This document shows positions 12,901 to 27,900 of a stretch of DNA of 64,000 nt, piece after piece. The stretch is from contig VZDJ01004378.1 in the NCBI GenBank assembly GCA_008694505.1, forward strand, positions 20,290,239-20,354,238, in the 5' to 3' direction. This DNA is from Cyanoderma ruficeps. Its lineage: Eukaryota > Chordata > Aves > Passeriformes > Timaliidae. The position numbers were made by a program, and so were the translations under genes. The notes beneath the pieces were generated by a model, which saw nothing but the letters and a program-made list of their open reading frames with translations, did not search any database and was not told the origin of the DNA. The first letter of the stretch is position 1; each line of letters begins with the position of its first letter.

Positions 12901-15900
12901 TTCGTACTTTTGAGTGCTGTATGTTATTTAGGGAAGATTATTGTTCTGTGTCTGTGGAGCCTTGAATTTCTTCAGAGAGGTAGACTTTTCACAAAAGAAC
13001 ATTTCTTAACTTCAGGTGAAGTACCTAGGCCTTTCATTCATCCCCCTTCCTAAAATAATCTGCCGTGGCCTACCCTGACAATGGAGAATTCTGATGCTTC
13101 GGTAACATGCAAGTCTCTTGAGAAACAATGTGAGCAAGTGTTTTAGTGTATGGCTCACACACATGGCCAGGCATCTCTGTGAAGTACCTTGTGCAGTTCT
13201 GATTGAACTCTCAATGGTTGTATTCACTACCAAAGATATTTAAGCCACTCTGGCTCTCATTTGTGAATCAAAGTTTGTGGGAGCTTTCAAATTCTTGGAA
13301 TTTTAGTATTACCTGGACATCTGTGAGAACACAGGACAGGCACTCTTCTACAGATTTACCAGAACTAATCTCTGTTCCTTAGCGTGAGTCCAGATTAAGT
13401 TTAGAACTACACAGATTTTAGCTACTACACAGATTTTGAGAATTAAGCATTAACATCTGCAAACAATAAATGAGGGTACACACCAAGTATGAGTATCATC
13501 AGCTTTTACTTGGTTGGGCTGGGAAATGCAACTACTGGGAAGATGTTTTAATGGAGATAAAGGGGCTGTACAACTGTCCATAAAATGCTGTCTGTGGTGC
13601 AATGTGTAAAGCAGCAGAGGGTGCCAGAAAGCAACAAGTTGTGGCTTCCATTGTGATTAGAGTAACTAGAAATGTTAGGGTGGAACAGGGTTTGCATTGT
13701 GAGTTTATCTGCAGAAAGGAAGAAAGAAGACACCCTTCTTGTAATTTTAGCCACTTACACATGTTTAAAATTAAAAGAAACACTATCAACCAATGATCAA
13801 GGTATTGTGTGGTACATTATGCCTAGGTGACAGTACTGGTCACTCAATCATCTTTTAGCCACTGTATGTACCTGGCATTTAAAAGTTTGATCTTACAGGA
13901 AAGAGACTGCAAGACACGAGGCTAATAAATGTCCTAGTAATCTTCCTGTTAATTACAGGCTAATGTGGCCACAATAACTATTTTGTCTTACTACATTTTA
14001 AATTATGACGTACATTAGAAAGTCTTTACAACCTCTCCTTGCTTTCCTGTTACAAAGTAAAATATAAAAAATTTGCTCCCTCAAAAAGTTCGAGATTTTT
14101 TGGCACTATTGCGTTACTTCCAGAATATAATACAATTACAATGTTAGAAAAGGAAGAGAAAAAATGAAAGTAGGTGCATATTGAAACTACTATAATCTGT
14201 CCAGATGTATTTTCTCACTCTGCCCTTGATCTTTGCTGGAACAGAAGCTGCCTACATCTGCTGCAGCTTAGTGTGAGCCTCTTTTATGGAAAGAATGCCA
14301 AATCTGCTTGATTTTACAGTGTCTTATACATACTCACCATTCTGGCGTCCCTTGACTTTTATGCACACTAACCCGCCTAAACTTGTGCTTTTATTTGCCT
14401 TTAATTATACTCCAAGAACAAACTCTTCTTTGAACCCTGCTGCAAATCCCTTCCACTTACGGCCTCTCCGCAAAGTGCTATTGCTGGCACACGCGACTAG
14501 CATGCAGCAGTGCTCCATCAGGTCAGTATTCCCTCTCTGACAATGACAATGTGAGGGGTGACTGACCCTGGCATTTTCTTTTCCTTCATTCTCCTGCTCT
14601 TGTGGCAATATCTAAAGTTACTGTGTTAGGCAGTTAAATGTACTTCTTTGCCTGCTCTTTCAGTATATATTTATGCACTACTGTTGTAGTCACCATATAT
14701 TCCATGAAATGTCAAAATGAAATGTGCTGTATTTGTCAGAAAATATATTGTGTCCTTCACAATCATGTCCACAGCCATGGAACCAGATGGAAAGTAGACA
14801 TGGCTTTTTCACTCACTGAAATAACTGCTCTGCCAGCCTTTTCCTGCTGTCAAGAGCCCATGGATCAGACTGCTCTGATGTGGCATCAGATAGTATGAGG
14901 CACCTGAAATTCTGGGTTAGTAAAGATTTTGACAAACTTTGAACTGGACTTAAATACTAATGTTAACTCTAAATATAAATTTTATCACAGCTGATGACCC
15001 TATTATAGGTAATGCTATTAAGACACAGATTGGTAAATTGGCTTAAATTAACTGTAGAACAAGCAAGTTATCACAAAGATTGCTTATTTCAACAGCATTA
15101 ACTAATCCCTTTTCATGTAAAGGCTTTTAATCAAGTTAATTAAAATATTAACAAAATCTCCTTGGTTTTTTTTAATGTAACTTGTCTGTTTAAATCCACT
15201 ATGACCTGAAACTTAATACATAAATACTTAGGATACAGTACAGCCATTTTTGTTTCAGCAGAAATAAATATAATAAATAAATATAAATATAGTAATCTAT
15301 TTGGCAGCTTTCTGATGTGCAGGAATTATTTGAAACTCTTCTGGTCTGAGGAGTCTGCTGACCATATGATCAACAGATGACCACATGACATAAATCAGAG
15401 GTATACTTATTTAGAGTTGAACTTAAAATAAGTTGGCCCAGTGTCTGGATATGCATTAGTCTGGGCAGGGATCATTTTCAGTGTCTGTCCAAGATACTTT
15501 TTTTTGTTGTTGGGACAAGGTTGCATTCAATCTCACAAACTGACCACAAATATTTTTTGCCTTTTTGGTAGTTTATATCAACTTAAAGCATTTGTTTACC
15601 TATGTAGTTCCTAGCAACTCTTTCAAGGGGCATCTGGACCAACACCAAACCCACAAAGTTCTGAAAGGTGAATCTGAACAGTCTTCCTGAAAGAGAAATA
15701 TATTTGTATTTTTGCTTGTGGCTTTTGGCAGTCTTTAATTCGGTAACAATTACATTATATTTTGTTTAGGCGTGTATTGGCAGCTAATTAGAACCTTGTT
15801 TGGATTATTCATACCTCTTGATTCTTCAGCATTTTCTCTGGAATTACAATGGGAATATACAAATGGCTTTTTCCTCTAGGGGGAAAAAACATCACAAGAA

Positions 15901-18900
15901 TTTTCTTTGTCCCTTGGTTTCCACACTTAAGAACTGACACCTATTTGCATGTAATAGTTCATTTTTTTTTTTTCATAAATAGTAGTTCATGGAGTTAGAT
16001 AGTTATAGTCTTCTATATTCTAAGTGTACACATGACTAATTAACCAGCATCCCAGTCTTGTGAGCGGTTTTTCCTATCACGCAGATTTTCTCAGTAATTC
16101 CTCCCAATAACAACTTTAAATTAGGTGTTTGTTTTTTTTTCTTCTCCTAAGAGCTCTTACTTGCTTCATGGGCAGAGCAGCAGTAACACTCCAGGGTAAA
16201 CATGTGCAAGGGTGTTTTCACAGTTCTTGTATATATAAAGCTTCTATTTGGATTTCTTGACATAAACAGTTTTGAAAGATTTAGATTGTTGCATCATATG
16301 AATTAATGTATTTGAAGATATATGCCCTCTCTAAAGCCCCTCTAAAATGCTTATTTCTTTCATGTAATACTGGCATATTTTGGAACTTTAAAACACTTGG
16401 ATAACTATTTAAAAAATTGTTTCCTCCTACACTCTACACTTCATTGGCTACAATTGGAAGTGATGTCACAACAAGCCCTAAGTGCTTGTTAAGGCTTCAT
16501 TTTATAGGCTTGAGCACTTCTGATATTTCTCTTAAAACATTTGGCTGAGAAGTCAAGTAAAAGAATCTGCCCCTGTTGAGCTTACAAGCAGATATCCCAC
16601 TGCCTTCTCTGCTTACAGGTGCTTTTTCTCCTGGCTGAGAATCTAGACATGAGATCTTGTGAAAATGTGGAAAGCTCTTAGCATAATTATGAGAAAAGGG
16701 CAGAGATAGGCAAGCATGAAAATTGTTTAGAAGCATGGCATGAAAACATGTACAGCATGGCCTCATATTCCTCTGTATATTATGCTCAACATGGTTTGAA
16801 ATGCAATGCTCAGGTAGCAAAACACTAGCAAAAGAGAAAGCCTGAACATGAGTCTCTTGTATATCCCTGTGGGTTTTAAAGATGCCTATTTTGATCTGAA
16901 TGGTTTTAATAACCTGTGATGTCAATTCACCATCAGGTTTTCTTGTCTTTTTCTTTAGGGCTTAAATCAATTTGAGTAAGTTGTATGAAAACTAAACACG
17001 GAGGAAAACTAGTAATTTATGTTACTTACGTAACTTATGCATATATTCCCAAGGACATTAGGTTCCAGCTGGAGGACCAGCCACATAACCTTAGTCCCAC
17101 AGAAAACTCGGGGCTGTACTTGCAGAGGTTGCTAATAAAAAGTATTTTTTATCACTTTTCTTTTTAAGAGCTCAGTGTTCTACAAATAATGAATGTTCTA
17201 TGAATTCTATAACTATTCCCAGGGTAATATGAAAAATATATCTAATTTAAAAAATCTTAGAATGTTTGTAAAATCAAAAAGCCAGATGGGTAGGAGCAAA
17301 CTGTTAGTGTCTCTCCTGCACAATCTGTAGCATTATGACTTCTAGTGGAGTCAAGAGGGAGGGTTCAGAAAGCACGCAGTGCATCTGGATGGATTCCAGA
17401 GGCAAAGTTCAAGAGATGAAGTGCAATGCCTTGTAGTTTACTTGTTTGCTTACTTTTAAAAGGATTTATTCCATCGCTGGTTGTACTGGTCTTATTTCTA
17501 AAAGGTCCATTTTTGAGTGAGCTGAATGAAGTTGCTATGCACTAAGTAGTGGTGAAGGACAGAACTGGAATTCTTTCAAAGGTTTAATTAAATCTAATAA
17601 ATGAAGACTCTGTTGTAGAGTCTCTTTTCACCTAATGGAGAGAACCTTCTGTGTTTTAAAGAAGTGTGCTTTTTCACATTACCCTCCAGTTTTCAGAAGT
17701 TGCCAAGTTCCATAAATATTTAGACACTGGTACCTTGCTGACTCAGAAGTGTTGCATAGTTAAAAAAAAAAGAATGTAAAAAGACTTACTCGAGTAGAGC
17801 ATTGCTTTAAGAAACACTGTGTTTAAACAGAGATCTTATCATTGCCTTAAAAATAGATCCTCCCAGGGTAATATTTATTTTCGATTTTGTGTTCTTAGTG
17901 CATGTATAAGGCTCTTTCATGGTGGTGGTGGCCTCAGGCCTGTAGACACGAGGGTCCTGAAGTAGCAGGTTACTTGCAGACACTGGAAGAGAATTTTGCC
18001 CTGTCTTTTCTTTTGATCCATTCTGCTGTGCAGCCATATTTAGCTTTCTAAGAAATTTGTGAAACATATTAAAATACATCCATGGTTTTCTGGTTCAAAC
18101 CCAATACTCTATTCTAGTCAAAAATTCAAAACTTTCTTCTCACAATTTCTATTGTAGTAGTGCAAAAATATTTCAGAAATTACCATTACTGTATTTCGTG
18201 CTTTACAATGTCTGCTGCAGAGACGATTATATGAAAATGGGGAGAGCAAATGCAGGCAAGGCAAGAAACAGAAAGAAGAATGAGTAAAAAAGTAGAGAAG
18301 CAAGCTAACACCATTATATAGATGATCAGAGTAAAATTTTGCATTCTTCTCTTATGTGGTGGTGGGTTTTGGTGCTTGTGGATTGAGAATTTTTTGGTCA
18401 TGAAAATGACCAGCAGATGTTTATAATGATCTGTTTGGCCATCTAAAAATTATGATTAGGATTGTTTTTTATTTAGAATAACTGAATTATTCATTAACTT
18501 CCCGATGTGTACAGACAGAAACAAACAAACAAACTGTATTCCATATCTGCCATTAGAGAAATTGTCTCACATTCACTCTAAGATTTCCAAGCTCCAAGTG
18601 AGAGGCTAAGTGAAAAATTTGCAATGCTGATTGTCACTTTTGTGTTCCTGAAAGGGCTGACAGTAATTCATGCCAGAAGGGATCCAATTCCCACTGTACC
18701 ATTTTCTTAAAAACAATACACACCCCAACTCATTCTTTGACCTCAGTAGTGACCTCATGCATTCTTTTATCAGCAGGTCAGTACATATGTCTGTTGAATT
18801 CTCCAAGTACTTGAGAAGTTAATTTGTTTTTGCATTTCTGGGTTTACTGGTCATATTTCGTGTTTGGACTGCACGTTGGAAGAATTTGATGTGCGTGTTC

Positions 18901-21900
18901 CTTAATATCTGTTGGAAAAGGAAGTGGAAGCTATTTCACTTTTAAATAAGATTGTCATTTTTTCCTCAAAAAATAACTATAATTAAATAACTCCAGCATC
19001 ATTTCCTAAAAATTTTTGCCTAGGAGGCCTTCTACATACCATTAGTTATTATTCTCTAAGGTAAAATTCTCCCAAAATGCCTCCAGTAAATCAGTTTTTA
19101 ATTTGCATGTATGGTCTCTTATTGCAAAGTCGATGCTTAGTTTGGAACAGTTCTGGAATGAAGCTGCATGGTTCACTGATAGATATTTTTATTAAATGCT
19201 TCTTAAATTATTCTACTGCAAATAATGAGAAGTTTGCTACAAAAGAGTTAATCTGAATGTGTCTGCATGTCAGTGTATTCTGCTTAACCCCCTAAAATGT
19301 GTCATAATTTTGACAGAAATATGGAATGTGCCTTAATCTAGGCTACGTGCAACAGCAAGTCAGCAGAATGCATGGAACATCTCCCAGCAGGACTGTTAAC
19401 ACCTGTTTTATCTGGATGGGTTTTCTAATTTACACCACCCCTGGAAAGTTGACATTACCTTCCAGTGTAGTCACACAAAGTTATTCCAATAAGCTGCCAT
19501 GGTAGGAGCTTATGGGAAATAAATTACCAGAAAACAAATAACATGATTTTCCCAAGCTTGTTTATCTCCTACTTTTCCCTTTCTTCCCAATTTCTGTGAT
19601 GGAAGCTGAGAATTCATGGCAAATTTCACTCAGTCTGAGTAGTCTGTGGCCAAGGGAACTATGTAACGTGCAGCTTGCCATATGAGCATCTTCCACAGAA
19701 ACTGCAAATTTAAAACAGCCTCTTCAGAAGAGTCATTATTGCGTTAATCTGGGCCACATTTCTTCCCATTGCATTTGCTTGCAGATTTGGAAGAACTTCT
19801 GTTTATTCTCTGCTCTTGAAAGTGTCCTTATTATGTAGTATTAGTAAAAAATAAAAAAAAATTATTACATAGTAATACTTTGTACACTTTCTTCACAAGG
19901 AATCTTGATTGAAATATACAACTTTTAGACAGTCTTGCTCAAATTTAAAAATCTGTAATTAATTTAGTATGAAAACATTTATATGTTAACAAGGACATAC
20001 AACTTTGAAAATGCAAGAGACAAGAAAGATCTTCTTGTCACTTATGTTTAAATTAGCTTAAAGTGTACTCTCTCTCTCTCTCTCTGTATATATAAATAAC
20101 TAGCTTGCTTGTGATAGTTCAATTGTAATACTTGCAAAAGGAGCCCATACGAGCCTATTTCACATTGTTTCCTTTGAAATCCTACTCTTAAATTTAAAAA
20201 AGAATCCTCCTTTTTAGAATACCTATGAATCAGCTATTGTGGATAACATACAACAATACAGTGTAGTGAAAATGGTACATTTTGCAAGAAGAATTTCATG
20301 ACAACTTTTCACAAAAAGCAGGTAAATCAACAACAGTGTCAAACGGAATGGAGCATGTGGCATAGAACATGCTTCTTATAATGACTGAGGTTACTGATTG
20401 GTACCTTTACAAATAATTGAAATAAATCTTACCATGTGCTATAACAAATAAATCATAATTGCTTACTCTTTATGGATTAGATACATTTTATTCCACAAGA
20501 CATGTACAGTCATGAAAGGATTAGGGATTTTTTTATATTTTAATTATATTACCAGTTGCGCATTTTTCTAAAGAGATGAGCAGAATTACAGGTGTCCTGA
20601 ACACCTGTCTTACAGTGAAGAAGAGGGAACTCTCACTACTGAATATTGTTTAAGTGATCATTTAAGAATCACTTAGACTCCCAAACAGTGTTGAATGTGC
20701 AGCATTTGAAGAATGGATAGGCAGGAGAATAAGGACATTGAACTGGTAATCCATTTTGGTATACCAATTTTAATTTGGATTGTGCTTTTGACCTCTCAGT
20801 TGGACCTCTTTAGAGTAAGTCAGCTATCAGAAATGTATTTCTGTATCCAATACTCAGCCTTAGAAAATCACAGTGCATATAGATATGTATGAAGTAACCG
20901 TGCTCATAAGTAGTGAACAGTGTATTCCATTGAAATGGGGCAAGTTCTTGACTGTTTGATGTGTATTTTTTGTTGGAGGAAGTATTTGACATATGCCCAT
21001 TTGTACATAGTGAAAAAAGCTAAATGTCCACCTGCCTAGTTTATGAAGCCTGGTTTGTCAAATAATCTGAAGGATAAAACTGAGGATAAAAACATGGCCC
21101 TGTAGAACAGCAAATATTTTCTATTTATATTTCTCTGTTATAACTTTATAGCTCTTCGTTTTAAGGACTGGCAGAACATAAATACAAACCAGTGAAACCA
21201 GCTGGGAAGAAAACCCATAAGGAACAAAATTACAAAGCAAATTGAAAATCTGGGTGTTTCCCACATGACAATTTGTTGTCAACAGGTCACAATGAGTGCA
21301 ATGGATGAGTCAGTGAAGAGTAGAAAGTGAAATCCTTTTAAATCTCTGAGAACACCTATGGGCATAGCAGGTTGTGAAAGGTTATATGTTTGGCCAAAGA
21401 ATAGTCTGTTTAGGTAGTGTATGTATGAGGGTTAACCATGTATTTGTGAGAGTGTTTGTACATGACCAATTCTCTTACTGCTGTTAGACATGGGAAGATC
21501 AGGGTTCAGGCCATTTCCACCTTGAAATACTTTTCAGTGTCTCCCAGAGCATTCTGTATAGCTAAATCTATATGGGAAGTTTAGTTCTCTTACCAAGTCC
21601 AACATGTGCATCAAAATTGATTTTATTTACTCATGAAGACATGTTCGTTGCTTGCCTGAACCTCTGATCTTTCTAGAGCCTGCAATTGAGACCAGATCAC
21701 TGGCACTTCACCTACTAAGTGAGTAGCCAGAATTCAAAAGCTCATGTGTCTCCTAACATGACTCATTCCTGTTAAAATCAGACAAATAGTATTTGCTTTT
21801 ACATTCGTTAAATTTTAATAATTTTAAGCAACATGTGAATTGTAAATATCTAGAGTCCAGGTTGCCACCTGTGAGGCCTGAATTTTCTTTGATTTTGATT

Positions 21901-24900
21901 GCAGTAGTGCTACAGAACTTAAAAGAGAAGGACATGTGTAACAACAATAATATATTTTCTAATTCTGTACTCATTTAAATTCTCCACAAATTGTATTAAT
22001 GATGAATATCCATCCAGGAGGAAGATTGAAATGCATGTCTCTCAACTCAGGTCAATACTATGGGAAAATTTAGGAAGAAGTATGCTGGTAAAGTGTGTTT
22101 GAAATACAGTAATTGTGACACAGACTATCTCATACCATAATACCAGTCTCAAAGGAGTACTATTTGTTATTTGCAATTAAAAAGAAAAAAAAAAAAAGCA
22201 CCAGATACTGAAGATCTTTGTGGAGTTTCTGTTCTCTGGAAAGTGAGTATATGTGTGATTCTCTGGATTTCTGAGGAATACTATTTCCATGGATGTCCTT
22301 AATCAACCCTCAGCAACATTACAAAACTTCTACAGGGAAAATCCTTTGCCAAATTTTAGCTGGGAATTGGGTCACAAATCAGAATGTCAAAACACACACA
22401 TGGAATTGTGGAACATAGTGATGAAAGAAGTGATAATAGAAATTAATATTTTGCCTTTGCTGCCAAAATAATCAAGAGTAATAATTAAAAAGAATATATG
22501 TGTAGAAACTCTATTGTGGTTGTAATAATTTGTCATTTTTATAAAGGTTTTATTCCTCCCATTCTTCAGGAAGAATACAGCTCAAAGGAAGTGAACAGTA
22601 ACTTTATGTGTTCTCGTAAACCATATTGTCATAAACGTAATAAAAGAGAGTTAGCAAAAGCAAGATTTTCTTTGAGCTTCTTATACACTCAGAGAAGCAT
22701 GATGCTGTGTTAGTCATAATTACATGTCTTCTGAGCATCCCACAATTAAATTTATTTTTGGAAGTGAAGAAAGGGTCTTTCAGACAAAGGAGGTGAAAAC
22801 TAATCTTGGCAACAGCAAAAATAATAGGAATGAATAGACATATTCTATGTGTTGAGTCACTGGTGAGTGCATCCCACAAATGAGCTCTTCCTGTAAGTCA
22901 GCCGGGTATTAAGTACTACTGTTTATCCACATGCAAGTCCCCCAGTCTCATTTAGTGATTTTTTTCTGTCAATAAATTTCAAATGGCATTCACTCAAAAG
23001 CAGGTTACCCACAACTATGCAATATCTTATGTGTCAACATATTTGTAATATATCTTCTTTGCACGCCACCTAATCTGTTAATATTATCAGAGCTGTGACA
23101 TTTCTGGTTTTTTGTACATCATCATATGAACTATATCCCCTTAAATGTCAGTGTAAAAATATATTGGAGATCTGATATTTATGGTGTTAAGTATTCCAGG
23201 TGGTTTTTTCATGATGCTATGTGTATGAATACTATTAAAAGGATCAGATTCATGAAGAAAACTTAACATATTGTAATCATAACCCATTAGGCTCAAATTA
23301 AAAAGGATCAAATGGTGTTATCTACCTGATGATGCCCACAAATTAATTCTTAAATTATCATCTTCTTAGCCAAGTGTATATTTACCCACAATGCTGGAGC
23401 TACATTTCAGAATTTGACATAATATCCTTGAGTTTCAATAAGGAGGTGATTAGGTTTCAGAATTAGGTCTTTGTTACCTCTGAAAAGGTAGTGTTCATGT
23501 AGTGTTGATTGACTTTCAACATGGTTAATTGAATAGCTAAGTGGCAAATATCTATATGGCAATGAAGGTTTATTATATTGGTAATTACTTATCCTATTTA
23601 TAGCTGTTAAGGTTTTTAGTATTGAAGTTCTGCTATTCAATGTGCTGCATTTATTCTACCCTTTTGAATCTTTAATATAAAATAAGAGCCTTGGAACAAA
23701 ATAAAAATCAGGGTTTGACGGTGGAGAACTTTATCAACAGCAACAGTCTGATCTTGGCAACATGTACCTATACAAGCAAACTTGCAAATCTGAGTCTCTT
23801 CTCTGTTGTGATTTGTGAGATTTGGAGTCAATCTGTATATTCTGAGTTCTGTACTGTAATGAGCAATATCTTCTGCTACAATACCTTGTAGTTCTCATGA
23901 TACAACTCACTATAATGATAAACATAATCTCTGCTATAAACTAGTTATTTTTGCAAGCAAAATTCACTACAGAATTGTGGTCGTATGTAGGGTAAAAAAT
24001 TTGTCTGGTGTCTATGTTGTGTTACACCACAAAATCTTCAGGCACTGATATATAAGCAGTAGAATTCTACACACGCAGTGTCAGCTCTAGGAGGAGTTTA
24101 CCCCAGTGAATAACTACTTATATAAACATGGACTTCACGAATCTTGCTTGAAATCTCTTGGAAATTTCGTAATTGCAAAATTACTCTCATCTGTGAGGGA
24201 GTTTGAAGAAAAAGTGTTTAGGGCTGCTTGGGTTTGAGTTCAAAGTATAACTGTGGTTTTCCAGGAGAAGAAGTAGATAATTAAAGCAATATTTAGAGAC
24301 ACAATGAGAGCTCTAAAATTTTTAGACTTTTTTAGACTGGAGTGGAAAGAAAGTGAAAATAACCCAAAAATGTATTAATGCATGTCTCGTTGAATCCCCT
24401 AAGAGTTTCTGAGAGCTGTATAGTAACTGCAGTTATTATCAGGAAGCTGACTGCCAGAGTTGTTTTCTGACATTTTCAGGGTATTATGGGCCTGTGAGTT
24501 GCCACACCAAACTTGCTCAATTCACAAGTCAAAACAAGACTTTATTATAAGGCTAACAGTGCAACCCCAGTCTATTGTCTGAAAGTTGGACACTGCTATT
24601 GCTTCATACACCCCTACCAACAGGGTGACTTTGGACTCAGGGCTTCTGTTACACTTCTCCTGGTGAACTCTGAAACCAAACAGAATTTGCTTTGTAGTTT
24701 CACAGCATACTGAGTCATTGGTGTTAGTGGTAATGATTACTTTTTTTCTGAGAGTTTAAGAGACATGACTTCAAAGCCACACACTGTAAAAATAGACACG
24801 TAAAGTAACCAGGTGCTATTTCTATAGGAATATTTCTCACTAAATGTATGTGGAGGTTTAGGTATTAGGCTTATTATTTGGTATTGCAGATAGATATTGA

Positions 24901-27900
24901 AATGTTTTCACATTAGGGCTTAAATATTCTTCCAGTGAACAAGTTTTTGTTATATCTGTTGTCACCTGAACTACTGCAGAGGGGACATGCGCATTATCAA
25001 AAATTACTTGATTAAACTAGAATGTGTGTTAGGAAATACTGTTCCAGTTATTTGAAGATGGGTGATACTGATGTACTGTACTGATTTTTCTTTCTTTTTT
25101 TTTCCCTTTTTTTCCCTAACTTTGGCTTCCAGTATATTATAGAGCAGATTTTCCCATCTTTGAAATGATTGATACTGCATTATTGTTGATTTGAAATTCC
25201 AAAGACACAATGAATTATACAGCTAATAGCCCAACAAATCATTTGTTTTCAATTCTTCAGGGCAGAAAAATTTCAATTCAAAGTTTTTTCTTAGGTACTT
25301 GACATTGTTTAAAGGTTGAGTAGAAATACTCTCTTCATGTGTACTGTTCTCTCAACTTGTGCAGGGGTTTAGTTGGAGGTCAGGACTGAGCCAGCCCAGT
25401 GCCTTGCCACTGCCACCAGGAGTGGCACCATCTGCCTTGACACTTCTTCCCGCCTCCCCTTTCCACTCCCAAACCACACTTTAGTCAGGCTGGGACACGC
25501 CCTCGCCTCTGCTGGCTCCTGTGCTTATCTGGCTGCGCAGGGACTGGAATGACTGAAATCCCTTTGCCTTTTTGCTGGGTGAGTTCTCTGCGCGGAGCCA
25601 GCTCCTGGTGTGCTCAGAGAAGCGCTGAAGCCCAGCAGCAGCAGGGCCCTCACACCTGGGAGGAAGAGGAGGTGAGGAAGAATCAGATCTTCCTATTTTA
25701 GCTGCAGCCAACTTGCAACCGATTTAGCTGTGTCACATCTCCATGTCTAACAAAATTACCTAGTTAATTTGGGGTTTTTTTTGTGGTGTAAAACTACATG
25801 AACATTTAAGAAAATGACAGTTAATGCCTCAGTTTCTGCAGGGACTGTGCTTGGCTAGAGCTGGAGTAATCCCATTGATTTTAGGATGATTATTGCACTT
25901 TCTAAGGTGTGAAAATTGGTGACACCCACCAAAGTGATTTAAGACAACTTTATAGTAGACCCCAAATTTTAGTAAATGTCATTAGTTTAACTGCAGACTT
26001 TGAGTTTTGGTTTTCTTTTGTAATTGATTCAGTAAAGAGATTGTTTATTATTCGCTGTAAATGTTAGCATGCCCTTGAAATCAAGGTTTGAAAAGACTTC
26101 TAAAAGTGTGTTTAGTAGTGTATTGTCCTCTATTGTCCTTGAAGAGCATATCTAAATATTTTTCAGGTATTTGTAAATTTATACGTTTGTACCCATGGAT
26201 CAAGACAGTCTATAGACTCATAATACATATTTCTAGGATCAGTATTAAGAATATCTATATCCTTTTAGCTACTACCATTTCCAGAGAACAATGGCAGAAC
26301 TCCAATACAGAGAGATGACAGTAGTCAAAGACATTCTTAGTCCAGAAAAGGTATTGCCAAGGATCAAGTAGTTTTCATTCAAGGAGTGAATTTACCCCTT
26401 ATGTTGTGGTGGTTGAAAACCACTGCCGTGAGACAATGTAAAATGGGTAAACATTCAAATAAAATAGCTGCATGGACCTGAGCTACTGCAGCTTTATGTT
26501 TTTAGTGTTGAATATACTTTACTTGATGTTCTCCAAAGATGAGTATTTAAAATATATTGCTAAAATTTTGTTCTACTTTTGTGGTCCCAATTGCTTTGAA
26601 ATAAATGCATCAATCTAAAAAAGTATTTTAAAATCAAACCTGTTGAAGCCACTTGAAACATTACACCTCTCTATACATAATTTTTCTGTTTTCATAGCTT
26701 AGAAAAAGAGTAATTTTTACAATTATAGCTTATTATTCCTTCAGAGGTCCTGGAAGGACTGGAATAATCAGCTGAGGATGGTGACTCAAGAACCTTTTGG
26801 TACACCCCTCTCCCTTGTCTATTAGAAATAGGCACATGAAAAGAGTCTAATTCTGTAATTCATTTTAGAGACATAAATTCTATCCTTTTATTGATCTATA
26901 TTTAGGCTACATTTTTGTACCTAAAGTTTTCTATGGTAACTGTAGATTTCTTCTAAATTACCAAGAGAAGCCAGCACCATGTTCTTTACTAAGCAAAAAC
27001 TGTTCTGAGGAGTATAAACAATAAAAAAATTTTTTTTTTTACTGTAAGAGTGAAAGAAAGAATTTAGAGGAATAACCACTGATGAAAGTGATATAATTTT
27101 CACAGAATTCTACATCATCCCAAGAAAGTACCTCTGCTTACACCATTAGAGGTTTTTGCTTACATTTTTTACTAAACTCAGCCACTCACATCTCCAGACA
27201 TATACTCAATCTCTAATTCTCTATGGGTGCTTTCAGTACTGCTTGTTTGTAGCATACAAAATCCAGTTTTATGTTAACTAGGTGGGTTGTTGAGTTGCCA
27301 GCATGCCATTCTGGATTGAGCATTTGTGAATTGTTTCTAAGCACCAAAGCAGACAATGGAAGCTTTATCTTGATTCCCCAATTAGCAGTAATCATTCTTG
27401 CTAAACTTCAGTAAAGAGCTGTAGTATGCAATGAATGTAAAGTATTCATTCCTGGACAGTTTGGGGTTTTTTTTTTTTTCCCTTCTCCCAACATTTCCAT
27501 GATTTGTCAAATAGTCTTACCCTGCTTGTTATTTCTATTCGTGTTGCAGATTGAGAATGTTGATGTCTGCCTCAGTTTTCTGGCAGCCAGAGGCGTAAAT
27601 GTCCAAGGTCTTTCTGCAGAAGGTAAGAGAAACAAATCATCAGAACAAATAACAAGATTTTCTTCTGAAAGTTAAATTTCTTAAGACAAATCACTTGCAC
27701 CTAAATACCAAGCTCCAGCTGTCTTGAACAGCATGCAAATGTAGATTAGTGATAACAAGTGAGAGTTTCCTTTTAATTTTCCCTTGAAATTGAACCAATG
27801 CAATGTTTATGAAGCTTGAGACAATGTTTTAAAACAATATTTTTTCAGTAGTATTAATCTTTTCATGTTACTTCCACAATATTAGATAGGCACAGAACTT

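Larger units (their letters stand above)
4725..27549 (+). other. NAV3: NAV3 intron of 22.8 kb splitting the CH domain
   Basis: By far the largest intron in the window. I see no supported second gene on either strand: open frames are short, AT-rich and without recognisable domains. Contents I can name: a MIR relic on the minus strand (5845-6065), a T/G-rich low-complexity run (12222-12281), a CT/TA microsatellite (20068-20094), a GC/CpG-rich island (about 25370-25690), a probable old repeat fragment (25858-25900), and AT-rich, TAATTA-containing blocks such as 14990-15170 that could be conserved non-coding sequence. The rest is ordinary intronic DNA. Confidence 0.9.
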
